Source of the DNA: Polyangiaceae bacterium
GTDB lineage: Bacteria; Myxococcota_A; Polyangia; Polyangiales; Polyangiaceae
DNA length: 64,000 bases
Direction: 5' to 3'
Assembly (NCBI GenBank): GCA_023150915.1
Contig: JAKLKA010000033.1
Span: 1 to 64,000, forward strand
The notes under the pieces were generated by a model. That model was not told where the DNA came from, made no database searches, and was given only the letters and a program-made list of their open reading frames with translations. The translations under genes and the position numbers were made by a program. Below, in pieces: positions 37,319-46,845 of the stretch. The first letter of the stretch is position 1, and every line of letters begins with the position of its first letter.

Positions 37319-37794
37319 TGTCGCCGCGACCGTTCCGCGTGCTGGGCGTGCAGCAGGTGGCCATCGGCGCCCGCGACAAGAGCGCGCTCAGGAAGCTCTG
37401 GCTCGACACGCTGGGCCTGCCGCTGGTGGCCGAGAAGCGCATGGAGCGCGAGAACGTGGACGAGGACATCACCGCGGCGGGCGTCGGTCCGTTCCGCGTC
37501 GAGATCGATCTGATGCAGCCCATCGATCCCGAGAAGAAGCCGGCGGTGCACGAGGTGCCGCTGAACCACATCGGGCTGTGGATCGACGACCTGCCGAAGG
37601 CCGTGCAGTGGCTCTCGGCCCAAGGCGTTCGCTTCACCCCCGGCGGGATTCGCGCGGGCGCCGCAGGCCACGACATCTGCTTCATCCACCCCAAGGGCAA
37701 CGCCGAGTCACCGCTTGGCGGCGAGGGGGTGTTGATCGAGCTGGTGCAGGCGCCGCCGGAAGTGATCGCGGCGTTCGACGCCATCGCGGGCTGA
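37318..37794 (+). CDS. VOC-superfamily protein, methylmalonyl-CoA epimerase-like
   Basis: 158 aa, starting at the ATG of the TGATG overlap with the outer-membrane gene. Two beta-alpha-beta-beta-beta modules: HVQQ-type start [23 protein letters not shown], then [35 protein letters not shown] and [10 protein letters not shown]. The [10 protein letters not shown] and IELVQAP motifs place likely metal ligands (His, Glu) as in epimerases and glyoxalases. With the mutase and MeaB genes a few kb away, methylmalonyl-CoA epimerase is a reasonable guess, but the spacing of the first half is unusual and the partner gene is a membrane protein, so the call is only to superfamily. Confidence 0.65.
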   Translation: MSPRPFRVLGVQQVAIGARDKSALRKLWLDTLGLPLVAEKRMERENVDEDITAAGVGPFRVEIDLMQPIDPEKKPAVHEVPLNHIGLWIDDLPKAVQWLSAQGVRFTPGGIRAGAAGHDICFIHPKGNAESPLGGEGVLIELVQAPPEVIAAFDAIAG

Positions 37795-37941
37795 CGCGGG
37801 ACATCTGGCAAACGTTGCGCGCGAAGTCGTCCGGCGCGCCGGCGCGCGCAAACGCTGCGATGACGGCCATCAGCCGGCGTCTTGGAGCTCGATCGCTTCG
37901 CGCTCGCTACGAGCTAACCTGGGGGCTCTGCTCGCCGATCC

Positions 37942-37946
37942 GGAGG
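37942..37946 (+). promoter_or_regulatory. Strong Shine-Dalgarno GGAGG for the octaheme cytochrome gene
   Basis: GGAGG lies 5 nt before ATG 37952. It is one of the few canonical ribosome-binding sites in the window and fixes the start. A possible -10 (TAACCT) is ~30 bp upstream, so this mRNA has a normal leader. Confidence 0.7.
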
Positions 37947-37951
37947 TCGCC

Positions 37952-39580
37952 ATGAAGCCCTGTCGCAAACCCACCGCCACCCTGAGAAGACTGTCGCCCG
38001 CGCTCGTGGCGCTGGGGCTGCTCGGCGCCTGCGGCGATGAAGACTCGAAGTCGGCGGCGGGTGGGGGCGGCACCGGCGGGGCAACCGGCGGGTCGGCGGG
38101 AGCGGGTGGGACCAGCTCAGGCGGGGCGGCCGGCTCTTCGGGGGCCGACGCGGGCGGCGACGCCAGCGCCGACGCGAGCACCGACGGCGGAGACGCGGGC
38201 ACCCAAGCGTGCGGCAACTGCCACGGCACGCTCGAGCAGAAGATGGCTGCGGGCGCCCACGCCAAGCTCGAGCAAGGCTGCCTCAGCTGCCATCAAGGCG
38301 CGCTGGCACACCAGGCGAATCCCGGCCAGGTGAAGGCCAAGGTCGACTTCGCGGTCAAGCTCTGCGGCACCTGCCACCAGGACCATGCTTCGACCTTCTT
38401 GCACAGCGACACGGTGAAGGCGGGCAGCTACGGCGGCTCGATCAAGACCTCGAAATACGCCGAATTCCCCGCCTACAAGCACCTGATGGGCGGCCACGGC
38501 TTCACGCTCGAATACAACGAGGAGCGCGCGCACGCGTTCGCGCTGAAAGACCACCGCGAGATCCTGCGAAAGCAGAACACGGCGTGCTTGCAGTGCAAGA
38601 GCACGCCCGTCACGTACTACTTCAACGAGCAGCGGCGCGGGCAATATCCGTTCAGTTTGGCGACGACCTGGGACCAGGCCATCCAGTCGATCACGGCCAA
38701 CTGGGGCGAGACCCTCGACTACGGCACCGGCTGCACGCACTGCCACGATCCGCATGGCGGCGGGTTCCGCCTGGTCCGCAAGGCGATGATCGCGTCCATC
38801 ATGGAGCGCGGAACGGACCCCTATTCGCCGACGCTGAACTACTACCCGAAGACGCCCGCCGAGCTCTTTGCGAAGATGAACGAGAAGGCCCCCGACGGGA
38901 AGCTCACCTACTCCGCCAAGCGCCTGGCGGGCACTCTCACCTGTGCACAGTGCCACGTCGAATACGTCTGCGGGCCGGGCATCGACAAGGACAAGGGCAT
39001 CCTTCGCGACGACTTCCCCTGGCGCAAGCTGAAGGACCTCGAGCAGTACTACCTGGTCAAGTACAACACCATCCAGGACTGGAAGCACTCGGGCACCGGC
39101 CTGCCCGGCATCAAGGCGCAGCACCCAGAGACCGAGTTCTACTGGGACAGCAAGCACTACAACGCCGAGGTCTCGTGCGCGGATTGCCACATGAGCAAGA
39201 GCGGCAACACCGTCAATCACTTCGCCACGTCGCCCTTCAAGTCCCCCGAGACCATCTGCTCGAAGTGCCACCTCAGCGACTGGGCCACGCGCGTGCAGAC
39301 CATGAAGGGGTACCAAGACCAGACTTCTGCCCAGGCCAAGGCCGTCGAGCAGGGTCTCGACCAGGTGCTGACCAAGATCGAGGCACTGGCCACCGACACC
39401 ACATTCGACCCACAGAAGCTCAAAGAGGCGAAGCAGCTGTTCATGCGGGCGCTGCTCTGGTGGGAGTTCACCGTCGTGTCCGAGAACTCGATGGGCGCCC
39501 ACAACCCGCCCGAGGCCAAGACCAACTTGGACACGGCGGCCGCCGACGTGGCCAAGGCTAAGACGCTGCTCGGGCTCTGA
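37952..39580 (+). CDS. Octaheme c-type cytochrome, ONR/NrfA-type nitrite reductase, lipoprotein
   Basis: 542 aa. Lipoprotein signal ending LGAC (Cys27), a ~55-residue Gly/Ala/Ser/Asp linker, then eight heme sites: CGNCH 87, CLSCH 110, CGTCH 138, CLQCK 212, CTHCH 261, CAQCH 331, CADCH 409 and CSKCH 436. The fourth is CxxCK, the catalytic Lys-ligated heme of nitrite reductases, and three hemes ahead of it match octaheme nitrite reductases (TvNiR-like) rather than pentaheme NrfA. CAQCHVEY supplies the active-site Tyr, and QHPETEF then CADCHM follow the NrfA pattern for the active-site His. It probably reduces nitrite or hydroxylamine to ammonia at the cell surface or in the periplasm. No quinol-oxidising NrfH/NrfBCD partner is adjacent. 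Confidence 0.85.
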   Translation: MKPCRKPTATLRRLSPALVALGLLGACGDEDSKSAAGGGGTGGATGGSAGAGGTSSGGAAGSSGADAGGDASADASTDGGDAGTQACGNCHGTLEQKMAAGAHAKLEQGCLSCHQGALAHQANPGQVKAKVDFAVKLCGTCHQDHASTFLHSDTVKAGSYGGSIKTSKYAEFPAYKHLMGGHGFTLEYNEERAHAFALKDHREILRKQNTACLQCKSTPVTYYFNEQRRGQYPFSLATTWDQAIQSITANWGETLDYGTGCTHCHDPHGGGFRLVRKAMIASIMERGTDPYSPTLNYYPKTPAELFAKMNEKAPDGKLTYSAKRLAGTLTCAQCHVEYVCGPGIDKDKGILRDDFPWRKLKDLEQYYLVKYNTIQDWKHSGTGLPGIKAQHPETEFYWDSKHYNAEVSCADCHMSKSGNTVNHFATSPFKSPETICSKCHLSDWATRVQTMKGYQDQTSAQAKAVEQGLDQVLTKIEALATDTTFDPQKLKEAKQLFMRALLWWEFTVVSENSMGAHNPPEAKTNLDTAAADVAKAKTLLGL

Positions 39581-42224
39581 GCCGCTTCGCGGCGAAGTCG
39601 ACCGCCCAGAACAGCGGGCAGCCCAGGGCGGCCAGCGCCACGAACATCGGGGCGACCGGCCCGGTGCCCAGGGCGCTGGCCAGCGGCGCGAAGTGCAGCA
39701 CCGCCCAGGCGAAGGCCAGCTCGAGGCCCACACCGACCACGAAGAACGGGTTCGTGAGCAGACCGCGATCGAGCCCCGAGCGGGACTCGAAACGCCGCCC
39801 CACCAGGTTGGCGATCTGCACGAAGATCACGCTGACCAGCGTGATGCCGGTCGCCCCGCGATACAGGGGGTCGCTGGCGCTCGGGATCTCGCCGAAGCGC
39901 CAGCCGCCGGCGACGAGCACGGTGAAGAACATGGCCATGGCCCAGAGCGCCTGGACCATGCCCAAGAACAGGTAGCTGCGCACGAGCAACGATCGGCTGA
40001 GCAGTCGCCCCTGGGCGCCGCGCGGCTTGCGCTTCATGGCCTCGCCATCCGGCGGCTCTTGTCCGAGGCCGATGGCGGGGATCAGGTCGGTCCCCAGGTC
40101 GATGGTCAGGATCTGGATCACCGTCAGCCCGAGCGGCACCGGGAGCACCACGAAGGCCAAGAACGGGACGATTTCGGGCACGTTGCTGGCGAGCACGTAG
40201 CTCGTGAACTTCTGCACGTTCGAGAACACCGCGCGCCCCTCTTCGATCCCCGCCACGATGCTCGAGAAATCGTCGTCCATCAGCACGATCTGGGCGGCCT
40301 CCCGCGCCACCTCGGTGCCGGCGATGCCCATCGCCACCCCCACGTCTGCCGCCCGCAGCGCCGGCGCGTCGTTCACGCCGTCGCCGGTCATCGCCACGGT
40401 TCGGCCCATTCGCTTCAGGGCAGCCACGATGGCGAGCTTCTGCTCGGGGGTGGTGCGCGCGAAGACGCGGGTCCCCGCACGCAAGACCTCGACCAGCTCG
40501 TCTTGGTGAAAGCCCGCCAGGGCTTCGCCGGTGCACACGGCCGCAGCTGAGGACCCTGCTTCGAGAATGCGCGCCCGCTCGGCGATGGCGCGCGCGGTGT
40601 CGGGGTGATCCCCGGTGACCAACAAGACCTGCACGCCGGCCGCGTGACAGCGCTCGACGGCACCCGGCACGCCGTCGCGCAATGGATCTTCCAGGCACAA
40701 GAACCCGAGGAGGGTCAGCTGGTCGTCGAGCTCGGGCTCGCGCGCGTCGGCCTCTTCGGCCGAGAGGCCGCGACACGCGACGGCGATCACCCGCAGCGCC
40801 TGGGACGCCAGGCGGTGAACCGCGTCGTCGGCCGCGCGCAGGCGTGGCTCGTCGGCCGGCTCGGCGCCGGCGCCACACGCGATGCGCGCCAGGTGCGGTC
40901 GGACCACCTCCCACGCCCCCTTGATCACGAACCGCGCCTGCCCCTCGAGCTGCACGACGCTGGCCGCGCGGCGCAGCGCAACGTCGAACGGCAAGTGCCG
41001 CACGATGCTGCCGGCAACCTGCTCCGGAGCGCCTCCGCCCCTCGAGAGCGCGGTCGCCGCAGCCACGTCGAGCGGATCTCCGGTGAACGTTCCGCCCTGA
41101 AGGTGGAGCTCCGACGCGCCGACGGCGGCTTCCAGCACGGCGCGAGCGCGCTCGTCGGCCAGCACTTCGCCGCCCGCCCCCACCACGACGGCCACGCTGA
41201 GCGCGTTCTTCGTCAAGGTGCCCGTCTTGTCGGTGCAGATCACCTCCACCGCGCCGAGCGCCTCGACGGCGTTCAGGCTCTTGACCAACACCTTCTTCTT
41301 GGCCAGCCGCAGGCCGCCCATGGCCAGGGCCAGGGTCAGCGTGGGCAAGAGCCCCTCGGGGACGTTGGCCACGATGATGCCCAGCATGAACACCACGTTG
41401 GTCCACAGCGGCCGCCCGGCGGCGGCCCCGTAGGCGAAGAACGCGAGCCCCATGCCCACTGCGATGACCGTCACGACCCGCACGGTGCGAGCGATCTCGC
41501 TCTCGAGCGGCGTGGGCGGGCGCCGCACCGACACGCTGAGCGCCGCGACCTTGCCGAACTCGGAGCGCCGGCCGGTGGCGAACACCAGCGCCTCGCCCGA
41601 GCCACGCAGCACGCTGCAGCCCGCGAACGCGATGTTCGCGGCATCGACCAGTCTTCCGGCGGTCGCCGCCTGGGCCACCAGGCTCACGTGCCGACTCTCG
41701 CCGGTGAGCGGCGCGTTGTTGACCAAGAGGCCGTTCGCGGCGACCACCCGAGCGTCGGCGGGGATCTGGTCGCCCTCGGCGAGCACGATCACGTCGCCAA
41801 TCACCAGCTCGGCAACCGCGACCCGCTGCTCGCGCCCGGCACGCCGCACGGTGATTTCTCGGGGCAAGAGCCGGGCCAGCGCCTGCATCGCCCGCTCGGC
41901 CCGAAGCTCTTGCGCGAAGCTGAAGAGCGCGTTCAACACCGCCACGCCCAAGAGCGCCCAGCCCAGCACGGCCATGCCCTCGCCGGGTTGCATCCGATCG
42001 GCAACGAAGCAGAGCGCCGACGAGACCAAGAGCAGCAGGCAGAACAGGTTCGCGACTTGTTTCAGCGCCGTGCGCAGAAGGTGGTGCCTGGGGGGGGCGC
42101 TGAGCACGTTCGGGCCGTGCTCGATCAGTCGCGCGCGTGCCACGTCGTCGCCGAGCCCCTGGGCCGAGCTGGCCAAAAGGGCGAACGCTTCGTCCGGGTC
42201 CAGGCTGTGGATCTGGCGCGTCAC
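39558..42224 (-). CDS. P2-type cation-transporting ATPase
   Basis: 888 aa from GTG 42224. Actuator motif LTGESRHV, phosphorylation site CTDKTGTLTKN, nucleotide domain, hinge GDGVNDAPALRAADVGVAMG and about ten membrane segments. The M4 motif is VPEGLLPT, closer to the PEGLL of Na+/K+-ATPase-like (P2C) pumps than to the PEGLP of SERCA-type P2A pumps, so Na+/K+ or a related cation is more likely than Ca2+. The N-terminus (HSLDPDEAFALLASSAQGL) is the cation-ATPase N-domain. The start overlaps the stop of the stress-protein gene (GTGA), and the last 23 bp overlap the convergent cytochrome gene. Confidence 0.9.
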   Translation of the reverse strand: MTRQIHSLDPDEAFALLASSAQGLGDDVARARLIEHGPNVLSAPPRHHLLRTALKQVANLFCLLLLVSSALCFVADRMQPGEGMAVLGWALLGVAVLNALFSFAQELRAERAMQALARLLPREITVRRAGREQRVAVAELVIGDVIVLAEGDQIPADARVVAANGLLVNNAPLTGESRHVSLVAQAATAGRLVDAANIAFAGCSVLRGSGEALVFATGRRSEFGKVAALSVSVRRPPTPLESEIARTVRVVTVIAVGMGLAFFAYGAAAGRPLWTNVVFMLGIIVANVPEGLLPTLTLALAMGGLRLAKKKVLVKSLNAVEALGAVEVICTDKTGTLTKNALSVAVVVGAGGEVLADERARAVLEAAVGASELHLQGGTFTGDPLDVAAATALSRGGGAPEQVAGSIVRHLPFDVALRRAASVVQLEGQARFVIKGAWEVVRPHLARIACGAGAEPADEPRLRAADDAVHRLASQALRVIAVACRGLSAEEADAREPELDDQLTLLGFLCLEDPLRDGVPGAVERCHAAGVQVLLVTGDHPDTARAIAERARILEAGSSAAAVCTGEALAGFHQDELVEVLRAGTRVFARTTPEQKLAIVAALKRMGRTVAMTGDGVNDAPALRAADVGVAMGIAGTEVAREAAQIVLMDDDFSSIVAGIEEGRAVFSNVQKFTSYVLASNVPEIVPFLAFVVLPVPLGLTVIQILTIDLGTDLIPAIGLGQEPPDGEAMKRKPRGAQGRLLSRSLLVRSYLFLGMVQALWAMAMFFTVLVAGGWRFGEIPSASDPLYRGATGITLVSVIFVQIANLVGRRFESRSGLDRGLLTNPFFVVGVGLELAFAWAVLHFAPLASALGTGPVAPMFVALAALGCPLFWAVDFAAKRLRARAAS

Positions 42225-43054
42225 CGCGCGCTCCGCACCACCGCCACGTCACACGGCGCGTCGCGCAACACCTGCTCGATGGGGTTGCCGTACACCAATC
42301 GCTGCGGCATCGAACGCTCGCTGGCGCCGAGGCAGATCAAGCGCGAACGGTGCCGACCGGCCTGCACCAGGATTTCTTTCGGCACGTCGTCGGACACCAC
42401 CACGCTGGCATCCATCGCGAAGTGTCGCTCGCAGAGCTCGCGCCGCAGCTCGTGCTCGACGCGGCGCACGAAACCCCGCCCCTCGGCCAAGAGCCGCTCG
42501 GCCGAGGCGGCGTTCAGGCTGCGAAACCTGAGGTGCGAGACCTGGCGCACGAACAGCACGTGCAGGTGAGAGAGCCCCGCCCCCAGCCGGCTGAGCAGGG
42601 GCAGCGCGCCCGAGGCGCCCCGTGGATGCCCGGCCAGGGGCAAGAGCACCCGCTCGGGGTGGCCCAGCGTTCCCGGGTGCACCACTCGGAGGGCGGCCAC
42701 CGCGCAGGGCGCGTGGGCAAAGAGGTCTGCGCTGACGGTCCGCGCCAGATAGGCCAGGTTCCGGGGCCGCAGTCGGGTGCCGGCCATCAGCAACGCGCTC
42801 CGTTCCCGCTCTGCACGTTCGAGGATCAGCGCGGCAACGCCCCGGCCCCTCTGCGGCACCAGCTCGACCTCGAGTGTCACGCCGGCGACGCGACACTCGC
42901 TCTCGATGCGCTGGATCCGATCGCCAACGTGCACGTCACCTTCGTGCACGTGCACCAGCCAGAGGGCCTTGTCGGCCGACGCTGCGGCACAGCGCACGGC
43001 ATAGTGCGCGACGAAGTCCCCGTTCAGGCTGCCGTCGTAGGCGAAGAGCAGCAT
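42221..43054 (-). CDS. Tandem universal stress protein
   Basis: 277 aa from ATG 43054, chosen because a G-rich ribosome site (GGGGGGG) immediately precedes it. Two USP modules: MLLFAYDGSLNGDF ... ALLMAGTRLR in the first half, and RVLLPLAGHPRGASGA ... LICLGASERSMPQRLVYGNPIEQVLRDAPCDVAVV in the second. The second module has the ATP-binding GxxGNxxxxVL-like ending (YGNPIEQVL). Such proteins respond to stress or regulate transporters; coupling with the P-type ATPase gene (GTGA overlap) suggests it modulates the pump (inference). Confidence 0.85.
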   Translation of the reverse strand: MLLFAYDGSLNGDFVAHYAVRCAAASADKALWLVHVHEGDVHVGDRIQRIESECRVAGVTLEVELVPQRGRGVAALILERAERERSALLMAGTRLRPRNLAYLARTVSADLFAHAPCAVAALRVVHPGTLGHPERVLLPLAGHPRGASGALPLLSRLGAGLSHLHVLFVRQVSHLRFRSLNAASAERLLAEGRGFVRRVEHELRRELCERHFAMDASVVVSDDVPKEILVQAGRHRSRLICLGASERSMPQRLVYGNPIEQVLRDAPCDVAVVRSAR

Positions 43055-43064
43055 GGTCCCCCCC

Positions 43065-44048
43065 TCAGCGCTGGCGGAATGTCGCGAGAAGCCGGCGCGC
43101 ACCCTCGGTGGGGGTGATCGCTCCGCTCTGGACCAGCGCTTCGATGCCGGGCGCCTCGCGCTGCACGCCCGGGGTCGACCACAGCTCGGCTTCGAGCGCT
43201 TCGCGCACCAGGCTGGACAGCCAGCGCTTGCGCTGAGCGCTGCGCCGCTCGGTGAGCTGGCCGCTGGCCGCGAGGAAGCTCCGATGCTCTTCTACCAGCG
43301 CCCACACGCGGTCGATGCCCCGAGCTTCGAGCGCGCTGACAGTGGTCACCCGCGGCACCCATGGGGCGTCGTCGCCGCGCAAGAGCCGAAGCGCGCTCTT
43401 GTACTCGACGGCCGTGCGCTCGGCCCGCTCGCGCTCTGCACCGTCGGCCTTGTTGATGGCGATGACGTCCACCAGCTCCAAGATGCCGCGCTTGATCCCC
43501 TGGAGCTCGTCCCCCGCCCCCGCCAGCGCGAGCAGCAAGAACGTGTCGACCATGCTCGACACGATGTGCTCGCTCTGCCCCACGCCCACCGTCTCGACCA
43601 GCACCACGTCGAACCCTGCGGCCTCGCACAGCAGCAGCGCCTCGCGGGTGTGCCGCGCGACGCCCCCCAGCGCGCCCCCGGCGGGGCTAGGCCGGATGAA
43701 CGCGGCGTCCGCCGCCGCGAGCCGGGGCATGCGGGTCTTGTCGCCCAAGATGCTGCCCCCCGTGACGGCGCTGGACGGATCCACCGCCAGCACCGCGACG
43801 CGGCGACCGGCGCCGATCAGGTACAGACCCAGTGCCTCGATGAAGGTGCTCTTGCCGGCGCCGGGCACGCCGCTCACCCCCAGCCGGGCCGCACCGCCCG
43901 TGCTCGGCAAGACGCTCTCGAGCAGCCTTTGCGCGGCCGCCTGGTGATCCGCCCGGCTCGATTCCACCAGGGTGATGGCCTTGCCCAGCGCCCGACGGTC
44001 GCTGGCCAGCACACCGCGAGCGAGCCTCTCGATCTCGTCGGCGGTCAC
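43065..44048 (-). CDS. meaB: MeaB/ArgK-family GTPase, copy 2 (mutase-associated)
   Basis: 327 aa from GTG 44048. Walker A GVPGAGKST, VLAVDPSSAVTGGSILGDKTRM, ETVGVGQSE and NKAD are intact. Located 4 bp after the methylmalonyl-CoA mutase gene, this is the expected chaperone for that enzyme's adenosylcobalamin. It is clearly paralogous to, but not close to, copy 1 at 30548; they differ in the C-terminal helical region. It is followed 10 bp later by the stress-protein gene, so mutase, MeaB, USP and P-ATPase may be one transcription unit. Confidence 0.9.
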   Translation of the reverse strand: MTADEIERLARGVLASDRRALGKAITLVESSRADHQAAAQRLLESVLPSTGGAARLGVSGVPGAGKSTFIEALGLYLIGAGRRVAVLAVDPSSAVTGGSILGDKTRMPRLAAADAAFIRPSPAGGALGGVARHTREALLLCEAAGFDVVLVETVGVGQSEHIVSSMVDTFLLLALAGAGDELQGIKRGILELVDVIAINKADGAERERAERTAVEYKSALRLLRGDDAPWVPRVTTVSALEARGIDRVWALVEEHRSFLAASGQLTERRSAQRKRWLSSLVREALEAELWSTPGVQREAPGIEALVQSGAITPTEGARRLLATFRQR

Positions 44049-44052
44049 GGCA

Positions 44053-46203
44053 TCACCGCGCTCGTCGTGCCTCGATCACTTCGATGACCTTGGCGGCCGA
44101 GACCGGTACCGGCGTGCCGGGACCGAAGACGGCGGCGACACCGGCCGCCTCTAGCGCCGGGTAGTCCTGCGCGGGGATCACCCCCCCACAGACCACGGCC
44201 ACGTCGCCGGCCCCTGCCTTGCGGAGCTCGGCCACCAGCTCGGGCACCAGCGTCAGGTGACCGGCCGCCTGGGTCGAGACGCCGACCGCGTGCACGTCGT
44301 TCTCTACCGCCTGCCGGGCGACCTCGGCCGGCGTCTGGAACAGCGGCCCCACGTCCACGTCGAAGCCGGCGTCGGCGAACGCGGTCGCGATCAGCTTCGC
44401 GCCGCGGTCGTGGCCATCTTGCCCCATCTTCGCCACCAAGATGCGGGGCCGCCGGCCCTCGGCCTTCAGGAAACCCTCGATGCGCTCGCGCAGCGCGCCC
44501 CACTGGGCGTCGCCTTGATAGAAGCTGCCGTACACGCCCGCAATGCTCCGGGTCTCGGCCTGGTGCCGCCCCCACGCTGCCTCGAGCGCCCCCGAGATCT
44601 CGCCCACGGTGGCCCGGGCCCGCGCGGCCGCAATGCTGAGCTCGAGCAGGTTGCCTGCCCCGCTCTGCGCCGCAGCCCTGAGCGCAGCGAGCGCGACGTC
44701 CACGGCCTTGCCGTCGCGCGTGGCGCGGATCTGCTCGAGCCGCGCGACCTGCGACGCGCGCACCGCGCTGTTGTCCACCACCCGCACCTCGACCGGCTCG
44801 ACGCTCTGGGCTTGGTACTTGTTCACTCCCACGATCACGTCGGTGCCGCGGTCGATCCGGGCCTGGCGCCGAGCGGCGGCGTCTTCGATGCGCAGCTTGG
44901 GCATGCCGGCTTCGACCGCCCGGGTCATGCCGCCCAGCTTCTCGACCTCGTCGATGAGGCCCTCGGCCTTGCGCGCCAAGGCGTGGGTCAGATTCTCCAT
45001 GAAATAGCTGCCCGCCCAGGGGTCCACCACCCGGGGGATCCCGGTCTCGTGCTGGATCACCAGCTGGGTATTGCGTGCAATGCGCGCGGCAAAGTCGCTG
45101 GGCAGCGCCATCGCCTCGTCGAACGAGTTGGTGTGCAAGCTCTGGGTGCCGCCCATCACCGCGGCCATGGCCTCGATGGTGGTGCGGATCACGTTGTTGT
45201 GTGGATCTTGCTCGGTCAGGCTGACTCCGCTGGTCTGGCAGTGGGTGCGCAGCATCAGCGAGTCAACCTTCTTCGGCGCGAAGTGCCGCTTCAGCAGGGT
45301 GGCCCAGAGCAGGCGCGCGGCCCGAAGCTTGGCCACCTCCATGTAGAAGCTCATGCCGATGCCGAAGAAGAACGACAGCCGCGGTGCGAAGCTGTCGATG
45401 TCGAGACCCTTGCCGAGCGCGGCGCGCACGTACTCGAGACCGTCGGCCAGCGTGAAGGCCAGCTCCAGATCGCAGGTCGCGCCGGCCTCTTGCATGTGGT
45501 AGCCCGAGATCGAGATCGAGTTGAACTTGGGCATGTGCAGCGCGGTGTGCTCGATCACGTCCGCCACGATGCGCATCGAAGGCGCCGGCGGATAGATGTA
45601 CGTGTTGCGGACCATGAACTCTTTCAGGATGTCGTTCTGAATGGTCCCGGTCAGCTCGGCCTGCTTCACGCCCTGCTCTTCGCCGGCCACGACGAACATG
45701 GCCAAGACCGGTAGCACCGCCCCGTTCATGGTCATCGACACGCTCATCTCGCGGAGCGGGATGCCGTCGAACAAGATCTTCATGTCTTCGACGGTGTCGA
45801 TCGCGACGCCCGCCTTGCCCACGTCGCCCAGCACGCGTGGGTGATCGCTGTCGTAGCCGCGGTGGGTGGCCAGATCGAAGGCCACGCTCAGGCCCTTCTG
45901 GCCTCCGGCCAGGCCGCGCCGGTAGAACGCATTCGACTCTTCGGCCGTCGAGAACCCGGCGTACTGCCGGATGGTCCACGGGCGCCCGGCGTACATCGTC
46001 GCCTTCGGGCCGCGGACGAAGGGGAAGTCGCCCGGGATGCTATCGGCAAAGTCGAGCCCCTCGACGTCCCTTCGGGTGTACAGCGGCCTCACGTCGAGGC
46101 CTTCCGGCGTGTGCCACACCAGCGTCTCGGGGTCCTTGTCACGAAGCTCGGCTCGCGCGAGCCGGGTCCAGAGCTCGAGGTCTGCGCTGCCCTTGGGATC
46201 CAT
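44053..46203 (-). CDS. scpA: Methylmalonyl-CoA mutase, single-chain large subunit
   Basis: 716 aa. The N-terminal TIM barrel carries substrate residues ([39 protein letters not shown]), and the C-terminal ~130 residues are the B12-binding domain with DGHDRG (base-off His) and [12 protein letters not shown]. Converts (R)-methylmalonyl-CoA and succinyl-CoA. The size and completeness match the catalytically active alpha-type chain; no inactive beta-chain gene is adjacent, so it is likely a homodimer. Its own -10-like hexamer lies 9 nt upstream. Confidence 0.95.
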   Translation of the reverse strand: MDPKGSADLELWTRLARAELRDKDPETLVWHTPEGLDVRPLYTRRDVEGLDFADSIPGDFPFVRGPKATMYAGRPWTIRQYAGFSTAEESNAFYRRGLAGGQKGLSVAFDLATHRGYDSDHPRVLGDVGKAGVAIDTVEDMKILFDGIPLREMSVSMTMNGAVLPVLAMFVVAGEEQGVKQAELTGTIQNDILKEFMVRNTYIYPPAPSMRIVADVIEHTALHMPKFNSISISGYHMQEAGATCDLELAFTLADGLEYVRAALGKGLDIDSFAPRLSFFFGIGMSFYMEVAKLRAARLLWATLLKRHFAPKKVDSLMLRTHCQTSGVSLTEQDPHNNVIRTTIEAMAAVMGGTQSLHTNSFDEAMALPSDFAARIARNTQLVIQHETGIPRVVDPWAGSYFMENLTHALARKAEGLIDEVEKLGGMTRAVEAGMPKLRIEDAAARRQARIDRGTDVIVGVNKYQAQSVEPVEVRVVDNSAVRASQVARLEQIRATRDGKAVDVALAALRAAAQSGAGNLLELSIAAARARATVGEISGALEAAWGRHQAETRSIAGVYGSFYQGDAQWGALRERIEGFLKAEGRRPRILVAKMGQDGHDRGAKLIATAFADAGFDVDVGPLFQTPAEVARQAVENDVHAVGVSTQAAGHLTLVPELVAELRKAGAGDVAVVCGGVIPAQDYPALEAAGVAAVFGPGTPVPVSAAKVIEVIEARRAR

Positions 46204-46212
46204 GGCCGCAGC

Positions 46213-46218
46213 GTTCTA
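46213..46218 (-). promoter_or_regulatory. Candidate -10 element (TAGAAC) for the mutase gene
   Basis: Minus-strand TAGAAC is 9 nt before ATG 46203. It lies about 80 bp from the divergent -10 of the SCP lipoprotein gene. Confidence 0.4.
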
Positions 46219-46296
46219 GCATTTTCTGGTTTCGCTCCCGAGGGCGCCCGGGTGGCCGCACCCGCGGCCGGCCTCGGCGCATGGCCGCGCCTGGTG

Positions 46297-46302
46297 TACC
46301 CT
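46297..46302 (+). promoter_or_regulatory. Candidate -10 element (TACCCT) for the SCP lipoprotein
   Basis: TACCCT followed by exactly 6 nt and ATG 46309, the modal spacing of the window's leaderless promoters. No clear -35. Confidence 0.45.
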
Positions 46303-46308
46303 TGGGCG

Positions 46309-46845
46309 ATGCGCTCGAAAGTGGTCGGTTTGCTGTGTCTCGCCCTGTTTGGCTGCGGCTCGTCGGACGACGACGCAGGGGGTGGCAGCGGCCCCGGCGG
46401 CAGCTGCGACAGCTCGGCGACTGGCCCCGAGGCGTTCGAGTGCAAGGTGCTCGAGATCGTGAACCAACACCGCGCTGCGGGCGCCACCTGCGGGGGCAAC
46501 CCACAGCCCGCCGCCCCGCCCCTGGCCATGCACGCGGTGTTGCGTGGCACGGCCCGCGCCCACGCCGGCGACATGGCGAGCAAGGCCTACTTCGCCCACG
46601 ACAATCTAGAGGGCAAGTCGCCGTTCGATCGCATGCAAGCCGCGGGCTATCAGTACAGCACCGCCGGCGAGAACATCGCCGCTGGCAGCCCGACCCCCGA
46701 AGGCGCGATGGACCAGTGGATGAACAGCCCCGGCCACTGCCAGAACATCATGAAGGCCGAGTACCAGGACCTGGGCGTGGGCTACGTCGAGAAGGCGGGC
46801 AGCCCGTACACCCACTATTGGGTGCAGAACTTCGGCGCGCCGTGA
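46309..46845 (+). CDS. SCP/CAP-domain lipoprotein
   Basis: 178 aa from ATG 46309. Lipobox FGCG after a short signal peptide, a Gly/Ser/Asp linker, then a complete bacterial CAP/SCP domain: ILEVVNQHR-type start (VLEIVNQHRAAG), AHAGDMASKAYFAHDNLEGKS, TAGENIAAGSPTPEGAMDQWMNSPGHCQNIM and HYWVQNFG. The characteristic His (FAHDN), Glu (GEN) and His (PGHC) are present. Function of bacterial CAP proteins is mostly unknown; roles in cell-surface binding or proteolysis are proposed. The last 31 bp overlap the convergent BtpA gene. Confidence 0.85.
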   Translation: MRSKVVGLLCLALFGCGSSDDDAGGGSGPGGSCDSSATGPEAFECKVLEIVNQHRAAGATCGGNPQPAAPPLAMHAVLRGTARAHAGDMASKAYFAHDNLEGKSPFDRMQAAGYQYSTAGENIAAGSPTPEGAMDQWMNSPGHCQNIMKAEYQDLGVGYVEKAGSPYTHYWVQNFGAP

